DNA of 10,353 bases from Desulfocapsa sp. (GCA_029935135.1 JAOZKX010000043.1:1-10353); one strand, 5' to 3'; shown: positions 1 through 6,908, numbered from the stretch's first letter. Translations and numbers: made by a program. The notes: a model not told the origin generated them from the sequence alone.

Positions 1-1020
1 CTTGATCCGGAACAGAATTTTGAATTTACCGATCATTATATGAATATGCCCCTTGATCTTTCCAAGGTTATGTTCATCACCACGGCCAATAGAACGGATA
101 CTATTCCCGGGCCCTTGCTGGACAGGATGGAACTGATCAATCTTTCCGGCTACACGCTGGAAGAAAAGGTCGTGATAGCCAGAAGGTATCTGCTGCCGCG
201 GCAGATTAAAGAAAACGGGATTAAAGGCAGGCATCTGCGTTTAACCGATGAAACATTGCAATATATTGTCAGCCATTACACCCATGAGGCCGGATTGCGA
301 AATCTGGAACGGGAAATCGGCAAGGTGTGCCGCAAGGTGGCCAGAAAAATCGCAGAAGGTGGGAAGGGACCGTATGCCATCACTGAGAATACATTAAATC
401 GTTATCTCGGACCTCCGAAAACCATCCCCGAATCGGAACTGGAAACCCTGCATCAGCCTGGCCTTGTGACAGGGCTCGCCTGGACAGAGGTGGGAGGAGA
501 AATCCTCCAGATTGAGGTGAATATCATGCCCGGAAAGGGGAAGTTGACCCTCACCGGACAGCTTGGTGATGTGATGAAAGAGTCGGTGCAGGCAGCGCTT
601 ACCTACTGTAAAAGTCGTTTTAAAGACCTTGAAGTGAAACCCGAGTATTTTGACAAAAATGATATCCATGTACATGTGCCTGCAGGAGCCATTCCAAAGG
701 ACGGTCCTTCTGCCGGTATTACCATGGCTACAGCGATCTATTCTGCGATTACCGGTAAAAAGATAAAAAAACATCTTGCCATGACAGGTGAGGTCACATT
801 GCGTGGCCGGGTTCTGCCCATTGGAGGCTTGAAAGAGAAGGCTCTGGCGGCCGTTCGTGCTGATATTAATCAGGTGATTATTCCTGAGCAAAATAAAAAG
901 GATCTGGTGGAGATTCCTCCCGAGATTCGGAAGATTATGAGTTTCTATCCGGTCAAGGATATGGATGCAGTGGTTCGACTCGCCTTTGAAGAGAACAAAA
1001 AGAAGAAACAAAAGAAATAG
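1..1020 (+). CDS. lon: ATP-dependent protease Lon (LonA), C-terminal part, 5' truncated by window edge
   Basis: Lon is a cytoplasmic hexameric AAA+ serine protease that unfolds and degrades damaged and regulatory proteins. The frame is open from base 1, so 339 residues are visible of the roughly 800 usual for LonA; the N-terminal domain, Walker A and Walker B lie outside. The visible part opens with LDPEQN, followed by the sensor-1 segment ending TTAN (Asn codon 88-90), PLLDRME with the conserved Arg, and GLRNLER with the sensor-2 Arg. The protease domain follows. Its catalytic Ser is in PKDGPSAG (codon 709-711) and its catalytic Lys is the second Lys of GGLKEK (codon 838-840). They are 43 residues apart, the same spacing as the E. 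coli Ser679/Lys722 dyad. Both catalytic residues are intact, so the protein should be active. The tail is unusually lysine-rich (about seven Lys in the last ten residues). mltG starts 16 bases downstream, probably in the same transcript. Confidence 0.97.
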   Translation, partial: LDPEQNFEFTDHYMNMPLDLSKVMFITTANRTDTIPGPLLDRMELINLSGYTLEEKVVIARRYLLPRQIKENGIKGRHLRLTDETLQYIVSHYTHEAGLRNLEREIGKVCRKVARKIAEGGKGPYAITENTLNRYLGPPKTIPESELETLHQPGLVTGLAWTEVGGEILQIEVNIMPGKGKLTLTGQLGDVMKESVQAALTYCKSRFKDLEVKPEYFDKNDIHVHVPAGAIPKDGPSAGITMATAIYSAITGKKIKKHLAMTGEVTLRGRVLPIGGLKEKALAAVRADINQVIIPEQNKKDLVEIPPEIRKIMSFYPVKDMDAVVRLAFEENKKKKQKK

Positions 1021-1036
1021 TATCTTTCTCTGTTGA

Positions 1037-2092
1037 ATGATTGTGGATAGAAAAGATATGCAAGAAGCCCCCGTTGGATTTTTGCTTATAAAAAGGATCG
1101 CCCTTGTGGTGGTCCTTTTGTTTGTTGTTCTGACTGCTGGGAGTATTTTTTGGTTTAATCAGTATCGTAATCAGCCGGCAGCCGGCAGCCGGGATGAGTC
1201 TGTACAGGTTGTTATTCCAAGGGGATCTTCTGTGCAGGAGATTAACAGGATTCTGGCCCGCAGTGAGCTCGCGGAAATAGATATTCGTTTTTTGCTCCTT
1301 GCCAGATATAGCAAGCTGGCCAGAAAACTGCAGGCGGGGGAATTTGCGTTGCATCGTGGACAGACTCCTGAAGAACTTTTAAGGGAGTTGTCCACAGCAA
1401 GGCCTGTACAACACCCTGTAACCATCCCGGAAGGTCTTGTTGTTGCCGATATTGCAGATATTTTCTCCTCTGGAGGCTGGTGCGACCCTGATGAGTTTAT
1501 CCGGCTGGCCAATGATCCGCAGTTTCTTAAAAAAGCAAATATTCAACTGGGTACCAGCCTGGAGGGGTATCTCTATCCAGATACATATTACCTGACCAGA
1601 CAGGGATATACGGCAGGAGATCTTCTCCTGATGCAGGTTCAGCGGTTTTTTACTGTCTGGGAAGAACTGCAGGAAGACCTTCCTGCAGAGCTCTCTTTCT
1701 GGGATACCCTTATCCTGGCAGCCATGGTTGAAAAAGAGACAGGAGATGCCTCGGAGCGTCCGCTCATTGCCGGAGTGTTCCTGAATCGTTTGCAAAAAGG
1801 GATGCGGATGCAGTCTGATCCCACTGTCTCCTACGGGATTGAAAATTTTTCAGGAAGATTAACCCGTAAAGATCTTCGTACTCCCTCTCCCTATAACACC
1901 TATACCCTGAAACGATTGCCGGTTGGCCCTATCTGTAATCCGGGAGAAGATGCACTCAAGGCTGTTCTCCATCCCGAGGAGAGCAAATACCTCTATTTTG
2001 TTTCTAAAAACAACGGCACACATTATTTTTCAGAAAATCTGCGGGAACACAATAGGGCAGTGCAGAAATATCAGCGATCGAAAGGAAAATGA
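1037..2092 (+). CDS. mltG: Endolytic murein transglycosylase MltG (YceG-like)
   Basis: MltG cuts nascent glycan strands at the outer face of the inner membrane and is thought to terminate peptidoglycan polymerisation. The 351-residue product has a short cytoplasmic N-terminus, one membrane anchor (about residues 18-40) and a LysM-like segment (about 55-125; VVIPRGSSVQEI). The YceG catalytic domain carries LEGYLYPDTY (175-184), VEKETGDASER with the catalytic Glu region (Glu232/Glu234), FLNRLQKGMRMQSDPTVSYG and the C-terminal YNTYT and HNRAVQKY motifs. Length and motif order are those of the family. Start choice is uncertain: ATG at 1037 has no clear Shine-Dalgarno sequence. ATG at 1058, preceded by an A/G-rich stretch, would only shorten the cytoplasmic tail by seven residues. 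It lies 16 bases after lon and ends 36 bases before the stop of the convergent HD-GYP gene. A 7-base tandem repeat sits just after the membrane segment. Confidence 0.95.
   Translation: MIVDRKDMQEAPVGFLLIKRIALVVVLLFVVLTAGSIFWFNQYRNQPAAGSRDESVQVVIPRGSSVQEINRILARSELAEIDIRFLLLARYSKLARKLQAGEFALHRGQTPEELLRELSTARPVQHPVTIPEGLVVADIADIFSSGGWCDPDEFIRLANDPQFLKKANIQLGTSLEGYLYPDTYYLTRQGYTAGDLLLMQVQRFFTVWEELQEDLPAELSFWDTLILAAMVEKETGDASERPLIAGVFLNRLQKGMRMQSDPTVSYGIENFSGRLTRKDLRTPSPYNTYTLKRLPVGPICNPGEDALKAVLHPEESKYLYFVSKNNGTHYFSENLREHNRAVQKYQRSKGK
1172..1192 (+). repeat. Three perfect tandem copies of a 7-base unit inside mltG
   Basis: The unit CAGCCGG occurs three times head to tail and encodes a Pro/Ala/Gly-rich stretch just outside the membrane anchor of MltG. 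Each unit also contains or completes the palindrome GCCGGC. Because 7 is not a multiple of 3, gain or loss of one copy would shift the frame and abolish the catalytic domain. The repeat itself is seen directly; any variation in copy number is inference. Confidence 0.9.
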
Positions 2093-2128
2093 TGTGTATT
2101 GCCGCTTGTAACCGGAAGGCGTACCGTC
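2093..2128. other. Short convergent gap between mltG and the HD-GYP gene, no convincing terminator
   Basis: Only 36 bases separate the TGA of mltG from the stop of the minus-strand HD-GYP gene. I looked for a GC-rich hairpin followed by a T run on either strand and found only very short imperfect pairings. Transcripts from both sides may therefore run into each other and overlap as antisense, or end by a factor-dependent mechanism. Confidence 0.5.
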
Positions 2129-3346
2129 CTATCGTTTTCGTTGCAGGATATTAAGAAAGTTTTCCACCAGCATGGGATTAAATGTAGATCCTTTTTCCCG
2201 CATCATCATCTCACAGATTTGATCTTCTGACGCTGCCTTACTGTAAGGCCTGGTACTGCGCATGGCATCAAAGGTGTCAGCAATGGCAATCATCTGGCTG
2301 ACAATATGGGTTTTCCAGGTATGGCCGATATGCGGGTAGCCCCCCCCGTCAAAACGGATATGGTGTTCCAGTGCCGCCAGTACCGCAAGTTTCGGTACTT
2401 CCGGGAGTGTGAGGATATAGCCGGCGCCTTTCATGGCGTGGGTTTCTATGGTTGCCCGTTCATTCTTGTCTAATTTCTCAGGTTTGTTGAGAATTTCATT
2501 GGGGATGAACATCTTCCCGATATCATGAAGGGTGGCAGTAATGCCTATGTCATAAAGGTGATGTTCCTGAAAACCAAGGGCTTCGGCCTGGGCGAGGGTG
2601 AGAATACAGACATTGATGACATGGGTGAAGGTATATTCGTCACCCTTTTTCAGAGAAGAGAGAAGTGACAGGGGATTCAGGTTTTTTGAAAAGAGAGTGA
2701 TAAAGGAAGACATGTTGTCCTGTACGCCTCGCAGGTCAGCGTCTTTACCATTTCTGATTGAGAAAAAAAGCTCTTGCGCCATGGCCAGTTGTTGATTGGA
2801 CAGGGCCAGAATCCTGCTGCTGAGCTGACTGTCTTTTTCTGCTGCGCTCAGCCTCTTACCAGGAAGCGCTCCCTGCCCACTTCCGGAAGGTGCTGCTGTA
2901 TCAGACCCGGACTGCAGCCCCACATTCTGTCTCATTGTCAGTTTACCACTGGAGACACCCGGGTAAGTGGCAATCGGCATGTCTGCAGGAGATGAGAGGT
3001 CTGCGAGAAATCCGCTCAGAGCAGCCAGAGTCAGCTTATTGCTGAATGAGATGTGCTCGATCCCCTTTTGCTTAAGGATAGTGATAAAGAGCGCGTAATG
3101 TTTTGCCTCTTCCGGTCGGATGGGTTTGTTGTTAACAATCAGGTCACTGTCAATAACGAGAATAGTAAATTCTTGACTCATTCGCAGGACATCTTTGATG
3201 CTGAGAAATGCTTTTTCGATCAGTTCTGTGGTTTTGGCATGGTTAATGGAGTAGAGGCGGGCATTGGTAATGCAGAGTCGCAGCAGAGAGAGGGTGCTGA
3301 AGATCCGTTTTTGCAGGACAGCATTTTGTTGTTTAGGCAGGCTCAT
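2129..3346 (-). CDS. HD-GYP domain cyclic-di-GMP phosphodiesterase with an extra N-terminal domain
   Basis: HD-GYP proteins hydrolyse c-di-GMP to pGpG or GMP with a metal centre. In this 405-residue protein the domain spans about 225-405: His242 in YTFTHVINV, His274-Asp275 in HDIGK, His303 in ETHAMKG, His328-His329, Asp333, GYP (336-338) and ADTFDAMRSTRPY (356-368). The metal-binding residues are present, so activity is likely. One departure is that the usual HHExxDGxGYP reads HHIRFDGGGYP, with Ile330 in place of Glu. There is no membrane segment or receiver domain. Residues about 15-120 form an N-terminal domain resembling that of the upstream HEAT-like protein, and a Gly/Ser/Ala-rich linker (about 129-170) joins it to the catalytic part. 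It is the last gene of the minus-strand cluster, starting 15 bases after the previous stop, in the same frame and without a visible Shine-Dalgarno sequence, which suggests translational coupling. Confidence 0.94.
   Translation of the reverse strand: MSLPKQQNAVLQKRIFSTLSLLRLCITNARLYSINHAKTTELIEKAFLSIKDVLRMSQEFTILVIDSDLIVNNKPIRPEEAKHYALFITILKQKGIEHISFSNKLTLAALSGFLADLSSPADMPIATYPGVSSGKLTMRQNVGLQSGSDTAAPSGSGQGALPGKRLSAAEKDSQLSSRILALSNQQLAMAQELFFSIRNGKDADLRGVQDNMSSFITLFSKNLNPLSLLSSLKKGDEYTFTHVINVCILTLAQAEALGFQEHHLYDIGITATLHDIGKMFIPNEILNKPEKLDKNERATIETHAMKGAGYILTLPEVPKLAVLAALEHHIRFDGGGYPHIGHTWKTHIVSQMIAIADTFDAMRSTRPYSKAASEDQICEMMMREKGSTFNPMLVENFLNILQRKR
2340..2347 (-). repeat. G8 homopolymer tract inside the catalytic GYP motif codons
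   Basis: On the plus strand there is a run of eight C; read on the coding (minus) strand it is eight G and encodes the consecutive glycines of DGGGYP (residues 334-336) in the HD-GYP protein. Polymerase slippage here would shift the frame inside the active site and remove the last part of the enzyme. The tract is seen directly; variability is not shown. Confidence 0.9.
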
Positions 3347-3361
3347 ATGTTTGTACTGGTG

Positions 3362-5494
3362 TTAGAGGGCACTGCAAATCTGGCGAATTTTTTCATCCTG
3401 GGATTTCAGGCCCAGTTTCACCATTTTCATTCGTTCACCGGGGCGATATCCTTTTAAGGAGTAATAGAGGATCTGTTTCATGTTGGCAATAAGTTCCTGG
3501 TGAAAGGGCCATTTTGCATTGGCAATTTCTTCAAGCATCGGCAGGGCGTGTTTGTCACCGATCCTGCCCAGGATGATGAAGAGTTTTCTGTTTCGCTCTA
3601 TTCCGGCCTTTTTCATAAGTTGGGGGGTAAGGAGTTTTACCAGTTCCGGTGTGCATTGGGGAAGACTATGTTTGTTGCACTGGGCAATAGCCGCTTCAAC
3701 CACATGCTCTTCCTTGGATTTAAGCATGGATTGTAACAGCTTTATGGATTTCTCATCATGCAGGGGAAGGAGAAGGTCCAATACCCGGTCGCGGACTTCG
3801 GAGTCATAATGATCCAGTAGGGTGTGGAGGATGCGGGCAAGTCCGTCTGTACCGAGGTATGTGACCAGAGTCAGGAGGCGCAGGACAATGTTTGCATTTT
3901 CGTTGGGAATTTTCGTAAAGATAATGGTCAGTGTTTTTACCCGGAATGTTTTAAATACAGAAACCAGAGGGTCTTTTTCACTGATATCCCGCTGCATACA
4001 AAATCGTTTGAGTAATCGTTTCAGGATACGGGGGCCGAGAAGAATCAGGAACGCTATGGCCGCCTTCTTTTTTTGTTCGCTGGCATCCTTTAATGAGAGG
4101 TGGATATAATCAAGGAAATCAGGTGCCGTCATCTCTTTTAAACATTTCCCGGCGACCTCCCTGGAGGCCTGTGATTGTTTTTCCGTGGTGTGCTGCATAA
4201 GTGTTTCAGCAATAACATGGAGAAGGGTAAATGCGCCCTCTTCGGGAAGCTGAAATGTGAAGCTCATAAGCTTGTCTGCCAACTGCTCATATTCTTCATC
4301 TTCTGCCTCCTTCATAAAAATAAGAATGGCCTGAACCAATTGGGTATTAAGGTGATCTTCTTCCATCGTTGCCAGATGCAGTCCGATGGAGAATCCTTCA
4401 GGGGCGGCGTTGCGTGCGCCGGAGTCTGTACTGGAGAGTTTCTCAAGGGTATCCTGGTACCCTTTGCTGACAAATTCTTTATATTTTCTTGATTCAAGGG
4501 TGCTTTCCACCTGTTTGTCAGACATGGCAGGGGTGATGGCAGAATCTGGAGTGAAGCGTATCTGGGAGAGTTTCTGAATAAGCTGCAGCAGTGCCGGAGA
4601 GACAGTTACGCCTTGTTCATTGACTTGCTGCATCATATCGTACACCAGATTGTCAGAAAAATTTGTGAAGATTTTTTCGGGGTCTGTGTGCAGTCGATTG
4701 TGGTCACATCGTTCTATGGTTGTGCGCAGGAATTGTTCACGCAGATCCGGGTTTAAGGAAGTAAGAATGGTGTCCAGTTCCTTTCCACCAAAGGATGTAG
4801 GGGCAGATGACTCAAGGGGACCCTGCAGCATGTTATCCAGGAGCGTTGAGAAATCCTGGATGATTTGCGGCTGCTGCTTTGCCTGCTCATTGATGGCCGC
4901 AGCTAATGCTTCCGGTGCTGATGAGCCTCCTGTTCCTAAATGGCCATCGTGGTTTTCTCCTGATGTACCAAGTCCGCCACTGGTAAGTTTTTTTGCAAAT
5001 GCGAGCCAGGTCAGCCTCTCCCCCGGACTGTTTTTCCCATTCTTTCCCTGGACTCGGTTAAAATAATCATAGTCGACTGTTTCGATTGTGATCTGAGACA
5101 CCTTGAGGGAGTCGAGTTCCTCTTGTAATGTTTTTGTGGTCTGTCGGTGTTCCGGAGGGACTCCCACAGCTTTTAGAAACGAAAACAGTGAGTGCTGGCT
5201 GACTCCGGTGGAAAAAGTGACGGATGCAATGTCATGGAGACCGAGGATGGTGGCAAAAGCTGAACATGCTGCCACCTTTTCACCAATTGGGTGACCGCCA
5301 TAGGTAATGATATTTTTGGCTACACCAAACAGCAGGATCTTTTTTTTTGCCAGGAGTCGTGTCAGAAATTGATGGGCAGCGTTGGTTCTTGCCTGCACAA
5401 CATCATGACCTGATGGGTAGAGACGGATGTTTTTTAAGGCAATCTGGAGGAAAGATAGGAGTTCTATGAGTTGTTGTTCGTCTTTAGAAGCCAT
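3362..5494 (-). CDS. HEAT-like helical-repeat protein of the c-di-GMP cluster, function unknown
   Basis: A 710-residue, apparently cytoplasmic protein (no signal peptide or membrane segment) with no catalytic motif I recognise. Residues about 8-115 form an N-terminal domain matching that of the neighbouring HD-GYP protein (NxRLYxxxH at 22-30, TIL near 82, VTFS near 92-95). Residues about 170-240 are Gly/Ser/Gln-rich and likely disordered. From about 385 to 710 the sequence is built of paired amphipathic helices of HEAT type, clearest at 550-700: DSEVRDRVLDLLLPL, EEHVVEAAIAQC, and NRKLFIILGRIGDKHALPMLEEI. Such repeats usually mediate protein-protein contacts, so a scaffold or adaptor joining the cyclase and phosphodiesterase is my inference. 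The start is supported by a good Shine-Dalgarno (AGGTGG, 7 bases before ATG). It begins 18 bases after the cyclase stop and ends 15 bases before the HD-GYP start, all in one frame. An A9 tract lies near codons 49-52. Confidence 0.9.
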   Translation of the reverse strand: MASKDEQQLIELLSFLQIALKNIRLYPSGHDVVQARTNAAHQFLTRLLAKKKILLFGVAKNIITYGGHPIGEKVAACSAFATILGLHDIASVTFSTGVSQHSLFSFLKAVGVPPEHRQTTKTLQEELDSLKVSQITIETVDYDYFNRVQGKNGKNSPGERLTWLAFAKKLTSGGLGTSGENHDGHLGTGGSSAPEALAAAINEQAKQQPQIIQDFSTLLDNMLQGPLESSAPTSFGGKELDTILTSLNPDLREQFLRTTIERCDHNRLHTDPEKIFTNFSDNLVYDMMQQVNEQGVTVSPALLQLIQKLSQIRFTPDSAITPAMSDKQVESTLESRKYKEFVSKGYQDTLEKLSSTDSGARNAAPEGFSIGLHLATMEEDHLNTQLVQAILIFMKEAEDEEYEQLADKLMSFTFQLPEEGAFTLLHVIAETLMQHTTEKQSQASREVAGKCLKEMTAPDFLDYIHLSLKDASEQKKKAAIAFLILLGPRILKRLLKRFCMQRDISEKDPLVSVFKTFRVKTLTIIFTKIPNENANIVLRLLTLVTYLGTDGLARILHTLLDHYDSEVRDRVLDLLLPLHDEKSIKLLQSMLKSKEEHVVEAAIAQCNKHSLPQCTPELVKLLTPQLMKKAGIERNRKLFIILGRIGDKHALPMLEEIANAKWPFHQELIANMKQILYYSLKGYRPGERMKMVKLGLKSQDEKIRQICSAL
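5340..5348 (-). repeat. A9 homopolymer tract near the 5' end of the HEAT-like gene
   Basis: Nine consecutive T on the plus strand, read as nine A in the mRNA, encode the triple Lys at residues about 50-52 of the HEAT-like protein. Runs of nine A are known sites of transcriptional or ribosomal slippage in bacteria. No alternative product is evident, so this may simply be a lysine-rich stretch using AAA codons. Confidence 0.85.
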
Positions 5495-5501
5495 AATTCT
5501 G

Positions 5502-5507
5502 CCACCT
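5502..5507 (-). promoter_or_regulatory. Ribosome binding site of the HEAT-like gene
   Basis: AGGTGG on the minus strand lies 7 bases before the ATG at 5494-5492, inside the 18-base gap after the cyclase stop. It fixes the start of the HEAT-like gene and is the only clear Shine-Dalgarno sequence in the three-gene cluster. Confidence 0.7.
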
Positions 5508-5512
5508 GTTGC

Positions 5513-6697
5513 TCAACTGGTAAGTTGCTGCAGGATAAATGTGGCTATGGGGTTTGTTGTACTCTTTGACTTTAAAAAACAAAGTCCCACATCATACGAG
5601 TGCGGTTTAACCTGTTCAAGGCGGATTACTCTTCCGGTAACAATCAGGGGAGCAGATTCTTTAAGAGGGATTTGCAGTTCCAGAGTGGTCCCTATTTCAT
5701 AGGGTTTTTCACTGGTGATAAGAAGCCCGCCCTTACTGATATTCTTGGATTTGCCAAAATGGATGGAGCCTTCACTCTCAACAGGACGAACCTGGATTGC
5801 CTCTTGAAATGGTATCCGAGTGAATTGCCGGTGTTCCCTGGAAAAAAGTGTCAGGGCGTGAGATTTTCTGCTTTTTGCCTGGTACAGGGCCCGATCTGCA
5901 CAGTCCAGCAGGCCCGTGCCTGTATTGCTGTCAGCAGGAAATGATGCCAGGCCGCCACTGCATTTGCATTGAATTGCTTTGTTATCATACTGAATCGTTA
6001 GATCGTTAATCCGTTTATGGATCTTTTCACTGACCCGAAGCGCCATAAATCGATCTGTTTCTGGAAGCAGAATTACAAACTCATCTCCTCCAAAACGACA
6101 AGCCACATCCTCTTTTCGTTTCGAGGCAATGATGATTTTACCGACCTGTCGCAACACTTCGTCGCCGGCAAGGTGTCCATATTTGTCATTGATTATTTTG
6201 AAGTTGTCCAGGTCGAAAAAGACAAGCGTAGCGTTATGGTTGTGCCGCTTGGCCCTGGAGATCTCCTGTTCAAAATAGCTGTGAAAAGCCCCACGAGTGA
6301 GTAAGCCTGTTAAGAAGTCATAGTGAGCAGACTTGACCATTTTTTCAAAATAAGTGAATTCAATTAGCTTGGGGTTGTCCAGGCAGGGATTAATGGCACT
6401 GAAGTAGTCACAGGCTGCCGTCGTCAACCCTACTCCGCGTTCCAGGCGCTTTTCCAGGGAGTGTGCATGGTCGACAATGGCCTCCCAGTGGACACAGGCA
6501 TCTTCCGCTGAGAAGTGGAGTTGGACCAGATTATGAAGAATGATCTGACAGGTTTCATCTTTGTTTTTAGCAAAAAGGTGCTGGAGTTTTTCGCATTGAG
6601 CCGTACTGTCTCCCGGCGCACTACTGAGGGAAGAGAGAATTTCCCGTTGCAGTTGAGAGGGGTTTGAAGACGAATAGGCAGGTTTCTGAGTTGACAT
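5513..6697 (-). CDS. Diguanylate cyclase with C-terminal PilZ domain (GGDEF-PilZ)
   Basis: A 394-residue soluble protein predicted both to make and to bind c-di-GMP. Residues 1-120 are an alpha-helical N-terminal region of unknown sensory role; the stretch ending in IEFTYFEKM precedes many GGDEF domains. The GGDEF domain spans about 122-285, with DFLTGLLTR (127-135), FFDLDNFKIINDKYGHLAGDE (160-180) and a canonical GGDEF at 203-207. An intact I-site RxxD (Arg194-Asp197) lies five residues before it, so product inhibition is expected. The PilZ domain (about 286-394) carries RxxxR (Arg290-Arg294) and NxSxxG (Asn319-Gly324), the residues that bind c-di-GMP in this family. It is the first gene of the minus-strand cluster. 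Its start has no Shine-Dalgarno sequence, and the next in-frame ATG (codon 120) would delete the whole N-terminal region, so the first ATG is kept. It is divergent from nadE. Confidence 0.95.
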   Translation of the reverse strand: MSTQKPAYSSSNPSQLQREILSSLSSAPGDSTAQCEKLQHLFAKNKDETCQIILHNLVQLHFSAEDACVHWEAIVDHAHSLEKRLERGVGLTTAACDYFSAINPCLDNPKLIEFTYFEKMVKSAHYDFLTGLLTRGAFHSYFEQEISRAKRHNHNATLVFFDLDNFKIINDKYGHLAGDEVLRQVGKIIIASKRKEDVACRFGGDEFVILLPETDRFMALRVSEKIHKRINDLTIQYDNKAIQCKCSGGLASFPADSNTGTGLLDCADRALYQAKSRKSHALTLFSREHRQFTRIPFQEAIQVRPVESEGSIHFGKSKNISKGGLLITSEKPYEIGTTLELQIPLKESAPLIVTGRVIRLEQVKPHSYDVGLCFLKSKSTTNPIATFILQQLTS

Positions 6698-6719
6698 GGT
6701 TACTGTATACTATCAGATC

Positions 6720-6730
6720 ATCACGGTGAT
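6720..6730. promoter_or_regulatory. Short palindrome between the divergent cyclase and nadE genes (possible operator)
   Basis: ATCAC-G-GTGAT is a perfect inverted repeat with one central base, starting 22 bases upstream of the cyclase ATG and about 180 bases before nadE. Its position would suit a repressor site for the minus-strand cluster. It is short, is present once, and matches no operator I can name. Confidence 0.25.
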
Positions 6731-6809
6731 TGGAATGAAAAAGTCTTTGACTCATAGCGATGATAAACGGTAAACCGGTATTTTTCTTTCTGTGAGAGAG
6801 AGGTGTGAA

Positions 6810-6837
6810 TTGACAATGAGACAGGATATGGTAAACA
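6810..6837 (+). promoter_or_regulatory. Weak sigma-70-like promoter candidate for nadE
   Basis: A perfect TTGACA (6810-6815) is followed after 16 bases by TAAACA (6832-6837), which matches only three of six -10 positions. Transcription would start near 6845, leaving a leader of about 65 bases before nadE. If so, it would exclude the small ORF starting at 6816. Offered as a candidate only. Confidence 0.25.
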
Positions 6838-6902
6838 CAGCAAATAGATGCGCCTGTTGTTTGGAGGGGAGTCGTTGCCCCTTGCTTTCCTTCTTTCTTT
6901 GA
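6816..6902 (+). CDS. Possible 28-residue small ORF (leader peptide candidate) before nadE
   Basis: The ORF begins MRQDMVNTANRCACC, continues with one further Cys (CACC...C in all) and a hydrophobic C-terminus, and stops with TGA at 6900-6902, six bases before the nadE ATG. A GAGAGAGG stretch about 10 bases upstream could serve as a Shine-Dalgarno sequence. nadE itself has none, so translation of this ORF could feed ribosomes to nadE by coupling. Against it: such short ORFs arise by chance, the Cys pattern matches no family I know, and the promoter candidate above would not transcribe its start. Confidence 0.22.
   Translation: MRQDMVNTANRCACCLEGSRCPLLSFFL
6864..6900 (+). promoter_or_regulatory. 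Small hairpin plus pyrimidine tract in the nadE leader
   Basis: AGGGG (6865-6869) can pair with CCCCT (6878-6882) around an 8-base loop, with one more G-T pair outside, followed by a C/T-only tract at 6885-6900 just before nadE. The shape recalls an attenuator, but the stem is short and the tract is interrupted by C, so it would be a poor intrinsic terminator. It overlaps the end of the small ORF. Confidence 0.2.
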
Positions 6903-6908
6903 AAATAT

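Noticed and set aside
394..1011. 205-codon minus-strand open frame inside lon
   Set aside because: The plus strand encodes the Lon protease domain with an intact Ser-Lys dyad; the antisense translation looks random.
2097..2150. Possible terminator between mltG and the HD-GYP gene
   Set aside because: Only three- to four-base pairings could be drawn, and no T run follows on either strand.
6691..6711. TTGACA followed by TATACT on the plus strand near the cyclase start
   Set aside because: The two hexamers are individually good, but only 9 bases separate them, far short of the 16-18 needed for a sigma-70 promoter; the first also lies partly in the cyclase coding sequence.
6735..6773. 12-codon ORF beginning MKKSLTHS in the intergenic region
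   Set aside because: Too short to support, with no conserved feature and no link to a downstream gene.
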